Assembly: GCA_021767325.1 (NCBI GenBank)
Contig: JAASTM010000200.1
Coordinates: 1 to 5,423 of the forward strand
Source: Spirochaetales bacterium
GTDB lineage: Bacteria > Spirochaetota > Spirochaetia > DSM-16054 > Sediminispirochaetaceae
DNA length: 5,423 nucleotides
Direction of reading: 5' to 3'
Positions 4,169 through 5,423 of the stretch are shown here, piece after piece (the stretch's first letter is position 1; each line of letters opens with the position of its first letter). Position numbers and translations under genes: made by a program. Below the pieces are notes generated by a model. The model was not told the origin of the DNA. It searched no databases and was given only the letters and a program-made list of their open reading frames with translations.

Positions 4169-5423
4169 TATGAAGAATATCAACGTACTGAGGCGCTGAA
4201 TGCTTTTGCGAAAGCCCGCTCCCGGGGAAAGCGCCAATTATTTTCTTTGAATCCCTTTCGCCGCCGCAACCAGCGGGTTCTCACCCTCGAGGCTGTGCTG
4301 AACCATGCGGCCTACGGCAGCGAATCATATATAGGATTACGCGAGGTTGAAGTGCGTAAAATAATCGGAACCGAAAACCGCAGCCATGACTATTCGAGGA
4401 ATTTTTATCCTCTGCACAAATGGATGAGCGCCAATTGGAGCAAGATATACAGCCTGATGGACTCCGGAAAAATCTTCGACCCGGTCAAACTGATCGAGTA
4501 CGGCGGCTATTACTTCGTACGAGACGGGAATCATCGTATTTCGGTAGCAAAATACCAGAACAGAGAGTATATCTCAGCCGAAGTGGTTCGCTACAACCTG
4601 CCTTTCAGACTTCCGGCGAATTTGCATTACGGCAATCTGAAACTGCTGGAAGAAAAGTATAAGTTCAATCAGAAGACCGGCGTGTTTCAGATACTCTCGG
4701 ACAAAGAGTTCTACGTACGCTGCCCGGCTACCTGGCGATGGCTGACAACCGAATTGTGTAAATATAACCGTGAATGGTTTATCCGCAGATTCAACCGCCC
4801 GCCCCATGATATGGAGGAACAGGTACGCACCTGGAATAAAAACCTGTATCAGAATGCAATCCGGTACATCCGCGAGAACTCCCTCACCTATCTATTTCCC
4901 GGAAAGTTGGAAACAGACATTTTTATCGAACTGATCAAACTGTGGAACAGTTTCGATGACCCCGACTCACTTTGGCTGGGGGAAATCTATCAACTCTTCA
5001 TAAAAAAGCACAGCCGTTACCAGTTTATCCGCTCGCCCCTGCGGCGCCTCCGCCGTAAAGTGCACTCACTCTTCCTCAGCCCGGATGATGAGTACCGGCA
5101 GTTCGCCGAGATTTCACAGATTGAAGAACTGGTGCCGGAGTTCAGGCCGGTGCGGGCCCACAAAGGCTTTTATTCCTTTCTCTACTCACAGCTGATCCAT
5201 TCATATGCCCCCCACCTGAAACAGTACTACGGCCGGGCCCCTTACATCCAGGAGCTGACTGTTGACTGGTACAACACGCTGTACGGCCCGGCGGCCCGGG
5301 CCTACCGCGAATCAACCCCCGAAAAAGACTGGCCGCATGCGTATGAGGAATTCTGTGCTCGCTATTATAGAGATATTTTGGCTGAAAACATAAGTATTGA
5401 TTCGGCTATAAAAAAATACTTTA
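4166..5423 (+). CDS. ParB/Srx-like 'DGNHR' protein with duplicated C-terminal module (3' end outside window)
   Basis: The frame is open for 419 codons to the window edge with no stop, so the protein is partial at its C-terminus. Residues about 5-25 are basic ('AFAKARSRGKRQ'). Residues about 58-145 form a ParB-like fold: 'VEVRKIIGTENRSHDYSRNF' (61-80), then 'YYFVRDGNHRISVAKY' (115-130), where Asp120-Arg124 (DGNHR) is the hallmark motif, followed by 'YISAEVV' (135-141). In true ParB proteins this area binds nucleotide and DNA; many DGNHR proteins are of unknown function. Two related segments follow (about 180-262 and 333-405), each with a W...LY..A.R..RE pattern and a downstream P...E. The ATG at 4166 is forced by an in-frame stop at 4151-4153 and by the family-like N-terminus. 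There is no Shine-Dalgarno. It follows the small winged-helix gene by 36 bp. Confidence 0.85.
   Translation, partial: MYEEYQRTEALNAFAKARSRGKRQLFSLNPFRRRNQRVLTLEAVLNHAAYGSESYIGLREVEVRKIIGTENRSHDYSRNFYPLHKWMSANWSKIYSLMDSGKIFDPVKLIEYGGYYFVRDGNHRISVAKYQNREYISAEVVRYNLPFRLPANLHYGNLKLLEEKYKFNQKTGVFQILSDKEFYVRCPATWRWLTTELCKYNREWFIRRFNRPPHDMEEQVRTWNKNLYQNAIRYIRENSLTYLFPGKLETDIFIELIKLWNSFDDPDSLWLGEIYQLFIKKHSRYQFIRSPLRRLRRKVHSLFLSPDDEYRQFAEISQIEELVPEFRPVRAHKGFYSFLYSQLIHSYAPHLKQYYGRAPYIQELTVDWYNTLYGPAARAYRESTPEKDWPHAYEEFCARYYRDILAENISIDSAIKKYF
4523..4537 (+). other. DGNHR motif of the ParB-like domain
   Basis: Codons 120-124 encode Asp-Gly-Asn-His-Arg, preceded by the strand 'YYFVR' and followed by 'ISVAKY'. 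This is the most diagnostic stretch of the protein and corresponds to the conserved core of ParB/Srx-like domains. No catalytic role is claimed. Confidence 0.8.
4703..4951 (+). repeat. C-terminal module, copy 1 (protein-level repeat)
   Basis: Residues about 180-262 of the DGNHR protein. It starts KEFY, passes an 'NRPP' turn, and has Trp223, Leu227-Tyr228, Ala231, Arg233, Arg236-Glu237, then 'FPGKLETD' (244-251). The block 223-249 aligns without gaps to 368-394 (offset 145), with 10 identical positions of 27 by my count. Confidence 0.5.
5162..5380 (+). repeat. C-terminal module, copy 2 (protein-level repeat)
   Basis: Residues about 333-405. It starts KGFY, passes a 'GRAP' turn, and has Trp368, Leu372-Tyr373, Ala376, Arg378, Arg381-Glu382, Pro390 and Glu394, matching copy 1 at an offset of 145 residues. 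The copies have diverged fully at the DNA level, so the duplication is old. Confidence 0.5.

Noticed and set aside
4055..4807. Several short frames (4055-4237, 4337-4534, 4574-4807 minus; 4420-4662 plus)
   Set aside because: All overlap the DGNHR-protein gene or its upstream junction. The conserved DGNHR protein explains the sequence better and none of the short frames shows a domain or ribosome site.

Overview
The window looks like an ordinary bacterial chromosome segment of moderate GC, with an AT-rich divergent intergenic region at about 3709-3829. Protein-family content (a GPH-type transporter, a TetR regulator with the 'GGSTQPIYRVF' helix-turn-helix, a DGNHR ParB-like protein) would suit a free-living spirochaete or a related anaerobe. 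That taxonomic guess comes from family recollection only and is weak. I see no rRNA, tRNA, CRISPR array, insertion sequence or obvious rho-independent terminator.

Left arm, minus strand, read right to left: a TetR/AcrR regulator (3076-3708), a long flavoprotein with two flavodoxin-like domains and a CX2CX2CX5C iron-sulfur motif (1698-3101), a 12-helix GPH-family MFS transporter (235-1626), and the first 76 codons of a PlsC-like acyltransferase cut by the window edge (1-229). The regulator and flavoprotein overlap by 26 bp, and the transporter and acyltransferase are 5 bp apart. The tetR, flavoprotein and acyltransferase genes each have a good Shine-Dalgarno sequence 8 nt before the ATG. The arrangement suggests an autoregulated operon linking a redox flavoprotein, a transporter and a lipid-type acyltransferase. 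The transporter may also have its own promoter in the 71-bp gap before it.

Right arm, plus strand: a small winged-helix protein (3830-4129), then a long gene (4166 to the window end, no stop reached). The long gene encodes a ParB/Srx-like 'DGNHR' domain followed by two related copies of a C-terminal module.

The main points worth a second look are: two ACAnnTGT palindromes exactly flanking the -10 of tetR; the internal duplication in the DGNHR protein; the tandem flavodoxin/iron-sulfur architecture; the transporter-acyltransferase pair, which recalls lysophospholipid recycling; and two genes (1626 and 4166) that lack any Shine-Dalgarno but have promoter-like hexamers placing the transcription start at or next to the ATG, suggesting leaderless mRNAs.
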